Under the pieces are notes generated by a model, which was given only the letters and a program-made list of their open reading frames with translations, was not told where the DNA came from and searched no databases. Shown here in pieces: positions 1-8,444 of a stretch of 64,000 nucleotides of DNA. This DNA is from Demequina sp. NBRC 110056 (GTDB lineage Bacteria; Actinomycetota; Actinomycetes; Actinomycetales; Demequinaceae): assembly GCF_002090155.1 (NCBI RefSeq), contig NZ_BBRM01000006.1:186001-250000 (forward strand). Direction: 5' to 3'. Each line of letters starts with the position of its first letter. Position 1 is the stretch's first letter. A program made the position numbers and the translations under genes.

Positions 1-155
1 AACTCGAGCGTGCCGCGGAAGCGGTCGGCGAGCTCGGCGCCGGCGTCGGCCGATCCGGCCTGGTGCCCGGCGATGATGCGCTCGAGCTCCTCGCGGGTCG
101 CGGGATCGGGGTCGTCAGCGATCCAGGCCTGAGCCTGCTCGACGATCGAGGTCAT
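1..155 (-). CDS. Phosphosugar mutase (phosphomannomutase/phosphoglucomutase-like), N-terminal fragment
   Basis: The first 51 codons of a leftward gene that runs out of the window. The start ATG at 155 overlaps the punA stop in an ATGA junction, so the two are translationally coupled. The fragment begins MTSIVEQAQAWIADDPDP and continues through an acidic helical segment to FRGTLEF, where actinobacterial phosphohexomutases move into the GTAGLRG region. Family members interconvert hexose or pentose 1- and 6/5-phosphates. The pairing with punA (ribose 1-phosphate producer) is common in actinomycetes and supports a role in pentose salvage. No catalytic motif lies within the fragment, so the call rests on N-terminus and context. 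Confidence 0.75.
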   Translation of the reverse strand, partial: MTSIVEQAQAWIADDPDPATREELERIIAGHQAGSADAGAELADRFRGTLE

Positions 156-964
156 CGCATGGCCTCCACAATGTCCGCGAGCAGCCGCGAGATGCGCGGG
201 CCCGAGGAGGCGCCCACGTCGAGCACCTCCGAGTGGTCCAGGGTGTCGCCGCCGATGCCGGCAGCGAGGTTGGTGACGAGCGAGAGGCCGAGGATCTCGA
301 ACCCGGCCTGTCGCGCCGCGAGCACCTCGAGCGCGGTCGACATGCCCACGAGGTTGGCGCCGAGGATCGCGGCCATGCGCACCTCGGCCGGAGTCTCGTA
401 CTGCGGGCCCGTGAACTGCGCGTAGACGCCGTCCGGCAGCGACGAGTCGATCGACAGCGCGATGTCGCGCAGCCGCGGCGAGTACGCCTGCGTCATGTCG
501 ACGAAGCTCGCGCCCTCGAGCGGCGTCGCGCCGGTGAGGTTGATGTGGTCCGCGAGCAGGACCACCGAGCCGGGGCCGACCTCGGGTCGGGTCGAGCCGC
601 ACCCGTTGGTGATGACGAGCTGCTTCGCTCCGGCGGCGGCGGCCATGCGCACGCCGTGGGCGACCTTGCCGGCGTCGCGCACCTGATAGAAGTGCTGGCG
701 CGAGCCGAGCACGAGGACGTGGCGACCGTCCGCGGTGCGCAGCGCGCGCATCTTCGACGAGTGTCCGGCGACCGCGTGCGCGTCGAAGCCCGGGAGGTCG
801 GCGGCCTCGATCGACCCCACCTCCTCGCCGATCAGGTCGGCCGCGCCACCCCACCCGGACCCCAGCACGAGGGCGATGTCGAAGGAGTCGACGCCGGTGG
901 CGGCGCGGAGCGCGTCGGCGGCCTCGGCCGCACGCGTGGAGGCAGTGGAGGAAGCATCGGTCAT
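152..964 (-). CDS. punA: Purine nucleoside phosphorylase (trimeric class)
   Basis: A 270-residue protein, the usual size for trimeric purine nucleoside phosphorylase. It cleaves guanosine/inosine-type nucleosides with phosphate to a free base and ribose 1-phosphate. Visible motifs are LGSGWGG (phosphate loop, about residue 35), AGHSSK and HFYQ (phosphate and sugar contacts), the ITNGCGS strand, YETPAEVRM and VGMSTALEVLAARQ near the purine pocket. The start ATG at 964 is preceded by TAGGGT six bases upstream with no well-placed Shine-Dalgarno sequence, which suggests a leaderless transcript. The downstream phosphosugar mutase overlaps by four bases and would use the ribose 1-phosphate. Confidence 0.95.
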   Translation of the reverse strand: MTDASSTASTRAAEAADALRAATGVDSFDIALVLGSGWGGAADLIGEEVGSIEAADLPGFDAHAVAGHSSKMRALRTADGRHVLVLGSRQHFYQVRDAGKVAHGVRMAAAAGAKQLVITNGCGSTRPEVGPGSVVLLADHINLTGATPLEGASFVDMTQAYSPRLRDIALSIDSSLPDGVYAQFTGPQYETPAEVRMAAILGANLVGMSTALEVLAARQAGFEILGLSLVTNLAAGIGGDTLDHSEVLDVGASSGPRISRLLADIVEAMR

Positions 965-1133
965 GCTCCGACCCTAGCCCCGAAATGCCTGCTTCACCGC
1001 CTGAGGCGCGGCCCGTCGCCCCGGCTCAGGACGCGCTGCCTGGCGCCCTGAGCGCGAGGTGCGCATCGCACGCGGCCCACGGACCCACGCCCTCACGTCG
1101 CCCCCGCTGTCCACGATGCGGGACAATGGTCCT

Positions 1134-2528
1134 ATGGCGACGCGCATCGTGATCATCGGCGGCGGACCTGGAGGCTACGAGGCGGCGATCGTCGCGGTGA
1201 AGGAAGGTGCCGAGGTCACGCTCATCGAGCGTCAGGGCCTCGGCGGCAACGCCGTCCTCACCGACGTGGTCCCGTCGAAGACCGTCATCGCGACGGCCGA
1301 GTGGCGCACCATCGCGGACCGCGCCCCGCAGCTGGGCATCCGCGACACCGACGGCTCGGACTCCGCGGAGTTCTCCGAGCACGTGGTCGACATGCAGGCG
1401 ATCAACGCCCGGATCCGCAAGCTCGTGCTCAAGCAGTCGCACGACATCGCGACTCGCATGGCCAAGAACGACATCCGCGTCATCGACGGCGAGGCTCGGC
1501 TGCTCAGCCCGACCCAGGTCGAGGTGGCGGACGAGGTTCTCGACGCGGACGCGATCCTCATCGCGACCGGCGCCCGGCCGCGTGTGCTGCCCTCGGCGGT
1601 GCCCGATGGCGAGCGCATCCTCACGTGGACGCAGCTGTACGACCTCACCGAGGTGCCGGAGCACCTCATCGTCGTCGGCTCGGGCGTCACCGGAGCAGAG
1701 TTCGCGGGCGCGTACCGCCTGCTGGGCTCGGAGGTGACGCTCATCTCGAGCGGCGAGCGCGTGCTGTCCACCCAGGACCCCGAGGCGGCGGAGCTCATCC
1801 AGGACGTGTTCGCGTCACGCGGGATGCACGTCGTGGGGGGCGCCCGGGCGCAGGCGGTGGAGAACACCGGCGCCGGCGTGAAGGTGACGCTCGGCGACGG
1901 GCGCGTGGTGCACGGCACGCACTGCCTCATGGCTGTGGGCTCGGTGCCCAACACCCAGGACATGGGCCTCGAAGCCGCGGGCGTCGAGGTGGACGAGCGC
2001 GGCTACATCCGGGTCGACCGGGTCTCGCGGACCACGGCGCGCGGCGTCTACGCCGCAGGAGACTGCACCGGACTGCTGCCGCTCGCCTCGGTTGCGGCGA
2101 CCCAGGGCCGCATCGCGATGGCGCACGCCCTCGGCGACGCCGTGCAGCCCATCGAGCTGCGCCACGTCGCGTCCAACGTCTTCACGATCCCCGAGATCGC
2201 GACCGTCGGCGCCACGGAGCAGGAGCTCAAGGACCGCGGCATCTTCTACGAGGTGTCCCGGCTCGACCTCGCGCGCAACCCGCGCGCCAAGATGCTCGGC
2301 ATCGACTCCGGGTTCGTCAAGATCTTCGGCCACACCGTGACGGGGCAGATCCTCGGCGCCGTGATCGTCGGCTCCCGTGCCGGCGAGCACATCTTCCCGC
2401 TGTCGCTCGCGGTCGCCCACCACCTCACGGTCGACCAGGTCGCGAGCGCGTTCACCGTCTACCCGTCGCTGTCGGGCACGACGTCGGAGGTCGCGCGCCG
2501 CCTGCACGGCATGCGCGACCCGCGCTGA
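1134..2528 (+). CDS. lpdA: FAD-dependent NAD(P)H-quinone dehydrogenase, LpdA type
   Basis: A 464-residue flavoprotein of the disulfide oxidoreductase fold. It has an N-terminal FAD dinucleotide motif (VIIGGGPGGYEAA), a second nucleotide fold (IVVGSGVTGAEFAG), the YAAGDCTG FAD motif and a C-terminal dimerisation domain. The stretch that carries CxxxxC in true lipoamide dehydrogenases reads GNAVLTDVVPSKT and has no cysteine. It therefore matches the actinobacterial LpdA family that reduces quinones rather than disulfides. The ATG at 1134 is chosen because it begins the FAD motif directly and GACAAT lies six bases upstream (predicted leaderless). The longer frame from 1059 has no supporting homology. 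It diverges from punA. Confidence 0.9.
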   Translation: MATRIVIIGGGPGGYEAAIVAVKEGAEVTLIERQGLGGNAVLTDVVPSKTVIATAEWRTIADRAPQLGIRDTDGSDSAEFSEHVVDMQAINARIRKLVLKQSHDIATRMAKNDIRVIDGEARLLSPTQVEVADEVLDADAILIATGARPRVLPSAVPDGERILTWTQLYDLTEVPEHLIVVGSGVTGAEFAGAYRLLGSEVTLISSGERVLSTQDPEAAELIQDVFASRGMHVVGGARAQAVENTGAGVKVTLGDGRVVHGTHCLMAVGSVPNTQDMGLEAAGVEVDERGYIRVDRVSRTTARGVYAAGDCTGLLPLASVAATQGRIAMAHALGDAVQPIELRHVASNVFTIPEIATVGATEQELKDRGIFYEVSRLDLARNPRAKMLGIDSGFVKIFGHTVTGQILGAVIVGSRAGEHIFPLSLAVAHHLTVDQVASAFTVYPSLSGTTSEVARRLHGMRDPR

Positions 2529-2540
2529 CGGTCAACCCTC

Positions 2541-2584
2541 GGAAGGGCTCAGCCGTCGGAATGGCTCAGCCGTCGGAAGGGCTC
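2541..2584. repeat. 17-bp tandem repeat (2.6 copies) across a stop codon
   Basis: Units start at 2541, 2558 and 2575. The first two are GGAAGGGCTCAGCCGTC and GGAATGGCTCAGCCGTC, differing at one base; the third is cut to ten bases. The repeat spans the stop codon (2566-2568, minus strand) of the membrane protein and the short gap to lpdA. It looks like slippage or local duplication of the gene terminus. Confidence 0.85.
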
Positions 2585-4767
2585 GGTGAGGCGCTGGGTG
2601 AAGCGCTGGGTGAAGCGCTCGGTGAAGCCGATGCGCTCGCCGAGGGCGACACGCTCGCACCCGCCTCAGGCTGGACCTCGTTGACGTCCCCGTCGACGTC
2701 AGTGGGGGCCGATGCGCCCGTCGCCACCCGCGCCACCACCGGTAGGTGGTCGGACCAGCCCACGCCGTACGTCTCGAACGAGGTGAACTCGACTCCGCGG
2801 CCGAACAGGTGGTCGAGGGTGTCCGTCTCGAGCCCCGACGGGTCGTTGCCGAGGTAGGTCGGCGCGGGCACGTCGAGCACCTGCTGGGCGTCCGCGAAGC
2901 CCGCGGCCACGAGCGCGTCGACCACGGTGTCGGACGGCTCCGGCGCGAGCGACAGGCCCAGGACCAGGGGTTGGGGGCCGGACAACCAGTCGCTGAGCGC
3001 CTCGGCCTGACCGCCATCCTCGGCGATGGACGGGATGTGCGCGGTCGCGAAGGTCGCGCCCATGAAGTCCACGGCGACGGCGCTGCGGCTGACGCCGTCC
3101 TCGCTCGCGGGCAGCTCGAGCGTGCGCGGCTCGCCGAACGCGCGCGACGTGAGGATTGCGTTGCCGAGCTGCGGCTCGTGCGCGCCCGCATAGACGAAGG
3201 GCAGCCGCAGCTCGCCCGCGAGGTACTCGAGCATGTCGGTGCCGCCGGCGATGAGGAGGCCGCGGTCGACCTCCTGCAGCATGACGACGTCGGCGGCCGA
3301 TCCCCGCAGGGTCGCGTCGATCTCGTCGAGCGCGATCGAGGGCCCGCCCGTGACGCGCGGCTGGACGCCAGCGTGGAGGTTCCACGTCAGCGCCGTGGGC
3401 GCGATGAGGAAGTCCTTCGACAGGTTGCGCTCGGTCTCGTAGGTCGCGTGGGTCCAGAAGGCGAGACCCACGGCCACGATGATGCCGGTCGCCGCACCCA
3501 CGAGCACGCCTGGCGCGATCCACCCCTGCGGGACGCGCCCGCTCGAGGGGCTCGCGGAGACGGCCGATGCGCCCGCCGCCTGGTCCCGTGCGTTCACTTC
3601 CGCGGCGTCCTGGCCTGCGGGCGTGGGACCGCCCGTGTCGCCGGCGCCGCGCGCCGTCTCGTCGGGGGCGCTCTCCGCGGCGTTCGTGGTGGAGGCGGCG
3701 GCAGGCGAGGCGCCCGAGGTCCACGCGAACCACGCGGCTCCCGCGATCAGCGCCGCGCCGGCGAGCACGAACGGCACGGTCGTCGTCCCCGTCAGCCCGA
3801 GGCTCGAGTCGACGTGTGCCAGGAGAGGTGCCGCCACGATCGCCAGGCCGAACACGGTCGCTGCCCCCAGCCGGCGCATCGGCGAGCTGTCGGCCGGACG
3901 CAGGACGGCAGCGGCCGACAGGGCCGCCACGGCGGTGACGATCGGCAGCGACACGGCCGCGACGAGGCCGGGACGCAGCAGCAGGACGGCGAGCGCGGCG
4001 AGGCCGAGGACGGCGAGCACCGCGACCACCGTCCGAGACGTGCGGTGCACCTGCGCGGCGAGCACCGCGCCGGTCAGCAGCGACACGATCGCGAGCGCCG
4101 AGCCCGCGGACATGCGCACGTCGGCCTGGGCGTTGACCCACGCGACGTTCGCGAGGAGCGCGACCGTGAGGCCCCAGAACAGCCCGTACGCCCACCAGCC
4201 TCGGGAGGCGCCGACGGGCTCGAGGTCGCGGCACAGCCAGCCCATGAGCACCGCGAGCGCGGCGACGACGCCGAGCGCGACCCACCCAAGCAGGTCGAAG
4301 CGCCACACCGCGTCCCAGGTGCGCAGGACGGTCTGCTCCGCGACGGCGGCCGCCGCGCCCAGGGCGGTGCCGGCGACCGTCGGCCCCGCGCCGCCGTTGC
4401 CGAGCGCCATGCGAGCGGCGAGGACGACGGTGGTGAGGGCGAGCGCGAGCAGGTAGAGGCCGGCGTTGATGAGCCACAGGCCCTCGAGGAAGGGAAGGCC
4501 GATCCGGAGCACGCCCACGACGGCGAGCATGAACAGCAGCACCATCCCGGCGCCGAAGTGGCGGCCGGCGAGCGCACACAGCCATGCGAGCACGCCTCCG
4601 GCGGCGAACGCCGCGAGCGCCGCGAGAACGGCGAGCAGTCCGCTGTCGGCGGCAAGCCCCGACAGCAGCGGGCCGGCGCCCCTCACGGCGTCGATGAGCA
4701 GCCAGCTCGCGACGGCGACGAGTCCCAGCACGCGCCGCGCGGCGCTTCCCCCCTCGGACGTGTCCAT
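2566..4767 (-). CDS. Polytopic membrane protein with C-terminal endonuclease/exonuclease/phosphatase-like domain
   Basis: A 733-residue protein. After a short cytoplasmic start, about residues 15-480 hold roughly a dozen hydrophobic segments separated by a linker rich in Ala, Ser, Glu and Asp. The last 250 residues resemble the endonuclease/exonuclease/phosphatase fold: NLHAGV, MLQEVD, GNAILTSR, LDHLFGRG and SDHLPVVARV are recognisable. The Asp-x-Asn active-site motif expected near the middle (GDxNA) reads GLSLAPEP, so two key residues are replaced and catalysis is doubtful. The tail is a Pro-Ser-Ala repeat ending PSPSDG. The ATG at 4767 is used because upstream codons belong to the carboxylase gene. 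Function is unknown; cell-envelope lipid or nucleotide binding is possible. Confidence 0.75.
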   Translation of the reverse strand: MDTSEGGSAARRVLGLVAVASWLLIDAVRGAGPLLSGLAADSGLLAVLAALAAFAAGGVLAWLCALAGRHFGAGMVLLFMLAVVGVLRIGLPFLEGLWLINAGLYLLALALTTVVLAARMALGNGGAGPTVAGTALGAAAAVAEQTVLRTWDAVWRFDLLGWVALGVVAALAVLMGWLCRDLEPVGASRGWWAYGLFWGLTVALLANVAWVNAQADVRMSAGSALAIVSLLTGAVLAAQVHRTSRTVVAVLAVLGLAALAVLLLRPGLVAAVSLPIVTAVAALSAAAVLRPADSSPMRRLGAATVFGLAIVAAPLLAHVDSSLGLTGTTTVPFVLAGAALIAGAAWFAWTSGASPAAASTTNAAESAPDETARGAGDTGGPTPAGQDAAEVNARDQAAGASAVSASPSSGRVPQGWIAPGVLVGAATGIIVAVGLAFWTHATYETERNLSKDFLIAPTALTWNLHAGVQPRVTGGPSIALDEIDATLRGSAADVVMLQEVDRGLLIAGGTDMLEYLAGELRLPFVYAGAHEPQLGNAILTSRAFGEPRTLELPASEDGVSRSAVAVDFMGATFATAHIPSIAEDGGQAEALSDWLSGPQPLVLGLSLAPEPSDTVVDALVAAGFADAQQVLDVPAPTYLGNDPSGLETDTLDHLFGRGVEFTSFETYGVGWSDHLPVVARVATGASAPTDVDGDVNEVQPEAGASVSPSASASASPSASPSASPSASPSPSDG
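2572..2640. repeat. Short tandem repeats encoding a Pro-Ala-Ser tail
   Basis: Near-identical 12-base units of the type GGTGAAGCGCTG repeat about five times at the 3' end of the membrane-protein gene and encode the alternating Ser-Pro-Ser-Ala C-terminus. The block runs into the 17-bp repeat and contains one GCCGATGCG site at 2627. Confidence 0.75.
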
Positions 4768-4787
4768 GATCGACACCGTACCTGGGC

Positions 4788-6575
4788 TCAGGCGGGGTCG
4801 GCGATCTCGCAGATGACGGTGCCCGAGCTCACCGACGCGCCGACGGCGTGGTCGAGGCCGGTGATCGTCCCGGCCTTGTGGGCGACGAGCGGCTGCTCCA
4901 TCTTCATGGCCTCGAGGACGACGATGAGGTCGCCCTCGGCGACGGTCGCGCCGTCCTCGACCGCGATCTTCACGATCGTGCCCTGCATGGGGGAGGTCAG
5001 CGACGTGCCCGACGCGCCGCGAGCAGCGCCGCCGGTGCCGCGGCGAGCGCCGCGCTTCGTGGGCGCTCCGCGTCGCGCGCTCGCGCGTCCCGCCTGCGCC
5101 AAGGACGCGGGAAGGACGACCTCGAGGCGCTTGCCGCCGACCTCGACGACCACGCGCTCGGTGGGCTCGTACTCCGGTGCGGGGTCGGCACCCGCGCCGG
5201 CGCCACCCAGCTCGGCGACCGCATCGGCGAACTCGGACTCGATCCACGTGGTGTAGACGCCGAAGCGGCCGTGCGAGGCGGAGAACTCGGGGGCGTCGAG
5301 CACGGCGCGGTGGAACGGCAGCACCGTCGGGATGCCCTCGACCTCCATCTCCGCGAGAGCGCGGCGGGAGCGCTCGAGGGCCTGCTCGCGGGTCGCGCCG
5401 GTGACGATGACCTTGGCGATCATCGAGTCGAAGTTGCCCGACACGGTGTCGCCCTCGCGGACGCCGGCGTCGATGCGCACGCCGGGGCCGGTGGGGAAGC
5501 GCAGCGTGCGGATGGTGCCGGGGGCCGGCATGAAGTTCAGCGCGGGGTTCTCGCCGTTGATGCGGAACTCGAAGGAGTGGCCGCGCGTGACGGGCTCGAG
5601 CACGGAGATGGGCTCGCCGGCCGCGATGCGGAACTGCTCGCGCACGAGGTCGACGCCGGTGACCTCCTCGGTCACGGGGTGCTCGACCTGGAGGCGGGTG
5701 TTGACCTCGAGGAAGCTGATCGTGCCGTCGACGCCCACGAGGTACTCGCAGGTGCCCGCGCCCTCGTAGCCGGCCTCCGCGAGGATGGCCTGGCTCGCCT
5801 CGATCAGGCGACGGTTCTGGTCCTCGGTCAGGAACGGCGCGGGCGCCTCCTCGACCAGCTTCTGGTGGCGGCGCTGCAGCGAGCAGTCGCGCGTCGACAC
5901 CACCACGACGTTGCCGTGGCGGTCCGCGAGGCACTGAGTCTCGACGTGGCGGGGCTTGTCGAGGAAGCGTTCGACGAAGCACTCGCCGCGGCCGAAGGCG
6001 GCCACCGCCTCGCGCGTCGCGGAGTCGAACAGCTCGGGGATCTCCTCGCGGGTGCGGGCGACCTTGAGGCCGCGGCCGCCGCCGCCGAACGCCGCCTTGA
6101 TGGCGACGGGCAGGCCGTGCTCGTCGGCGAACGCGAGGACCTCGTCGGCGTTGGCCACGGGGTCCTTGGTGCCGGGGACCAGCGGGGCGCCGGCGCGCTG
6201 CGCGATGTGACGCGCGCTGACCTTGTCGCCGAGCGCGTCGATCGCCGCGGGAGAGGGGCCGATCCACGTGAGCCCGGCGTCGATGACGGCCTGCGCGAAC
6301 GCGGAGTTCTCCGCGAGGAAGCCGTAGCCCGGGTGCACCGACTGCGCGCCCGAGCGGCGGGCGACGTCGATGATCTTCTCGATGTCGAGGTAGGTCTCGG
6401 CGGCAGTCGATCCGCCGAGGGAGTAGGCCTCGTCCGCGAGGTGGACGTGCGGCGCGTCGCGGTCGGGCTCCGCGTAGACCGCGATCGAGCGCAGGCCGGC
6501 GTCGGCGCACGCACGGATCACGCGCACCGCGATCTCGCCGCGGTTGGCGATCAGGACGGAGGAGAAGGCAGACAC
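4788..6575 (-). CDS. Acyl-CoA carboxylase alpha subunit (biotin carboxylase plus biotin carrier)
   Basis: A 595-residue fusion typical of actinobacterial AccA/PccA. The N-terminal biotin carboxylase part shows [28 protein letters not shown], the ATP-grasp glycine loop [28 protein letters not shown] and RINGEN. A linker rich in Ala/Arg/Gly (about residues 495-520) joins it to the carrier domain, where EAMKMEQ carries the biotinylated Lys558. It carboxylates biotin with ATP and bicarbonate and works with a carboxyltransferase such as the beta/epsilon pair at 28404-30232. Biotin is attached by BirA (30266-31123). The GTG start at 6575 follows TACCGT by six bases and lacks a Shine-Dalgarno sequence, suggesting leaderless translation. 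Confidence 0.95.
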   Translation of the reverse strand: MSAFSSVLIANRGEIAVRVIRACADAGLRSIAVYAEPDRDAPHVHLADEAYSLGGSTAAETYLDIEKIIDVARRSGAQSVHPGYGFLAENSAFAQAVIDAGLTWIGPSPAAIDALGDKVSARHIAQRAGAPLVPGTKDPVANADEVLAFADEHGLPVAIKAAFGGGGRGLKVARTREEIPELFDSATREAVAAFGRGECFVERFLDKPRHVETQCLADRHGNVVVVSTRDCSLQRRHQKLVEEAPAPFLTEDQNRRLIEASQAILAEAGYEGAGTCEYLVGVDGTISFLEVNTRLQVEHPVTEEVTGVDLVREQFRIAAGEPISVLEPVTRGHSFEFRINGENPALNFMPAPGTIRTLRFPTGPGVRIDAGVREGDTVSGNFDSMIAKVIVTGATREQALERSRRALAEMEVEGIPTVLPFHRAVLDAPEFSASHGRFGVYTTWIESEFADAVAELGGAGAGADPAPEYEPTERVVVEVGGKRLEVVLPASLAQAGRASARRGAPTKRGARRGTGGAARGASGTSLTSPMQGTIVKIAVEDGATVAEGDLIVVLEAMKMEQPLVAHKAGTITGLDHAVGASVSSGTVICEIADPA

Positions 6576-6581
6576 GCGGCT

Positions 6582-6587
6582 ACGGTA
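6582..6587 (-). promoter_or_regulatory. Predicted -10 element of a leaderless promoter for the carboxylase alpha gene
   Basis: TACCGT lies six bases before the GTG start at 6575, which places the likely transcription start at the start codon. The string TACCGTAGCCGCGTG is nearly the same as that before birA (TAGCCTAGCCGCGTG, 13 of 15 bases). The rest of 6588-6748 holds no gene; an inverted repeat TTGTGG/CCACAA is at 6722-6738. Confidence 0.5.
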
Positions 6588-6748
6588 GCGCGGCGGTGAA
6601 CGCGTTCCCCAACGGGGCGCGGGCGGGGCAGGAACTTTGGTCGCCGGGATAAGGCTCGGTCGACCCGTTTGTGGGATCCGAACAACGAGCTTGGCGATTT
6701 CTTGGGCTACGGGCGCGTAGGTTGTGGCACGTCCACAATCGGGCGTCG

Positions 6749-7402
6749 TCAGCCGCGCAGCTCGTGGAAGTCCACTCCCAGGGTCCGCAGCAGCACGCGC
6801 AGCAGCGGCAGGCTCACGCCCACCACGCCGTGGTAGTCGCCCTCGATCGCCGTGACGTAGGGGCCGCCGAGGCCGTCGACCGTGAACGCCCCCGCGACCT
6901 TGAGAGGCTCTCCCGTCGCGACGTACGCGTCGATCTCCGCGTCGCTGAGGTCCGCGAAGTGCACGACGGTCGAGGAGGTGTCGCCCGCGATGGTCGCGGC
7001 ACCCGTCGGTCCTCGGCGGTCGCGGCGGTTGTCGATCAGGGCATGGCCGCTGTGCAGGATGCCGGTCTGGCCGCGCATCGCGCGCCAGCGCTCCCGTGCG
7101 ACGCCGGGGGAGTGCGGCTTGCCCAGGATGTCGCCGTCGAACTCGAGCATCGAGTCGCAGCCGAGCACGATCGCGTCCGGGTCGTGGCGCGCGACCACGT
7201 CGTCGGCCTTCGCGCGCGCGAGCAGGTACGGCTGATCCCTCAGCGGCAGCACGGCGCCCGCCGCGCTCGCGGACGCGCGGGCGGCCGCGAGGATCGCGTC
7301 CTCGTCCACGCCGCTGACCTCGACGCGCGGCTCGACGCCAGCCGAGCGCAGCGTCGCGAGCCGGGCAGGTGACTGAGAGGCGAGCAGAAAGGGGACGGCC
7401 AT
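6749..7402 (-). CDS. maf: Maf family nucleotide pyrophosphatase
   Basis: A 217-residue protein of the Maf/Ham1-like house-cleaning family, which hydrolyses non-canonical or modified nucleoside triphosphates and is linked to septum formation. It begins with the substrate loop [14 protein letters not shown], followed by an acidic helix, the catalytic-base strand [28 protein letters not shown] and the C-terminal [20 protein letters not shown]. The ATG at 7402 directly precedes the family start. TAGGCT sits seven bases upstream without a Shine-Dalgarno sequence, so it may be leaderless. Maf next to an acyl-CoA carboxylase alpha gene is a common actinobacterial arrangement. Confidence 0.93.
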   Translation of the reverse strand: MAVPFLLASQSPARLATLRSAGVEPRVEVSGVDEDAILAAARASASAAGAVLPLRDQPYLLARAKADDVVARHDPDAIVLGCDSMLEFDGDILGKPHSPGVARERWRAMRGQTGILHSGHALIDNRRDRRGPTGAATIAGDTSSTVVHFADLSDAEIDAYVATGEPLKVAGAFTVDGLGGPYVTAIEGDYHGVVGVSLPLLRVLLRTLGVDFHELRG

Positions 7403-7525
7403 GGTCGCGAGCCTAACGGCCACGCGGCTGTCGCCACCGACCCGTCCCTCGCGATGCAGCTGGTCCCACTCTCGCTCCTGAGGAGAGCGCGCCGATGCGC
7501 GGGCGGCCTGCACGCGCCCGCCGGA

Positions 7526-7564
7526 CTCTCGCCGGCCCGGGGAGGAGGTCCGGGCCGGCGAGAG
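7526..7564 (-). terminator. Stem-loop terminator after the isomerase gene
   Basis: A perfect 15-bp stem (CTCTCGCCGGCCCGG with its complement) closes a nine-base loop 14 bases beyond the stop of the leftward isomerase gene. There is no clear T tract on either side, as is usual for high-G+C terminators. Confidence 0.75.
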
Positions 7565-7577
7565 GTGCGCCGCGGGA

Positions 7578-8444
7578 CTACCCGGCGAGGTGCGGTGCGA
7601 CGGCGGAGGAGAAGGTCTCCGCGGTGCGGCGCGCGACCTCGTCGTACGGCGCGGACCAGACGTCCTGATTGAAGATCTCGACCTCGACGTCGCCGTCGTA
7701 GCCGGTGGCCTCGACGGCCTGAGTGAGCGAGGCGAAGTCGATGACGCCCTCGCCCATGTAGCGGCGGCCGAGCAGCACGTCGGCCGGCAACGGGGTCGCG
7801 AAGTCGCACACCTGGTAGGTCGCGATGCGGCCCTCTCGACCGGCGCGAGCGATCTGCTCGAGGACCTGCGGGTCCCAGAACACGTGGAACGTGTCGACGG
7901 TGACGCCCACGACGCTCGGGTCGAAGGGCGCGGCGAGGTCGAGCGCCTGGCCGAGCGTCGACACGACCGCGCGGTCGGTGGCGTACATGGGGTGCAGCGG
8001 CTCGATCGCCAGGGTGACCCCCGCGGAGGCCGCGTGGGGTGCCAGCTCGGCGAGCGCATCGGCCACCCGGGCGCGGGCGTCGACGATGTCTCGTGAGCCG
8101 TCGGGCAGCCCGCCCACGACCAGCACGAGGACAGGCTTCGAGCCGGGTGCGCCGGCAGCCGCGAGCCGTGCCGTCTCCTCGATCGCGACGATGTTGTCGG
8201 CGATGGACGCGCGACGCTCGGGGCCCTCGGGCACCGTGAAGAAGCCGCCGCGGCAGTGCGTCGAGACCCGCAGGCCGGACGCCTCGATCATCGACTCCGC
8301 GGTGTCGAGCCCGACGGCCTGGACGGGCTCGCGCCACGTGCCGAGGGCCTCGTAGCCGGCGCCGACGGCGGCGTCGATGGCCTCCGCGAGCGACGCCGTG
8401 CGGACGGTGGCCTGGTTGAGGGACAGGCGGGGGTGCGCGGCCAT
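7578..8444 (-). CDS. Sugar phosphate isomerase/epimerase-like TIM-barrel protein
   Basis: A 288-residue protein of the xylose-isomerase-like TIM-barrel superfamily (AP endonuclease 2 fold). Metal-binding features are spread over the barrel: STHCRGGFF, TLAIEPLHPMY (Glu), VTVDTFHVFWDP (Asp, His), TYQVCDFATP and EVEIFNQDVW (Glu near the C-terminus). The start ATG at 8444 overlaps the upstream DUF993 gene stop by four bases. The three leftward genes 7578-10811 form one operon of isomerase, aldolase-like and dehydrogenase genes. This composition suggests stepwise oxidation, isomerisation and cleavage of an unusual sugar. The exact substrate cannot be read from sequence. Confidence 0.85.
   Translation of the reverse strand: MAAHPRLSLNQATVRTASLAEAIDAAVGAGYEALGTWREPVQAVGLDTAESMIEASGLRVSTHCRGGFFTVPEGPERRASIADNIVAIEETARLAAAGAPGSKPVLVLVVGGLPDGSRDIVDARARVADALAELAPHAASAGVTLAIEPLHPMYATDRAVVSTLGQALDLAAPFDPSVVGVTVDTFHVFWDPQVLEQIARAGREGRIATYQVCDFATPLPADVLLGRRYMGEGVIDFASLTQAVEATGYDGDVEVEIFNQDVWSAPYDEVARRTAETFSSAVAPHLAG

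Noticed and set aside
2746-5256. Long plus-strand frame of 836 codons opposite the membrane protein and carboxylase genes
   Set aside because: Antisense shadow caused by high G+C third positions; composition is Arg/Gly/His-rich, with no family motif.
2566-6510. A single 1314-codon leftward frame that would fuse the carboxylase region to the membrane protein
   Set aside because: Its first half is an out-of-frame reading of the biotin carboxylase gene (Arg-rich, no domains). The true carboxylase gene is intact in another frame, and the membrane protein has its own ATG at 4767.
6722-6738. TTGTGGCACGTCCACAA considered as a Rex site
   Set aside because: The centre is one base short of the Rex consensus and the flanking AA/TT are G/C. 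It is kept only as an inverted repeat.
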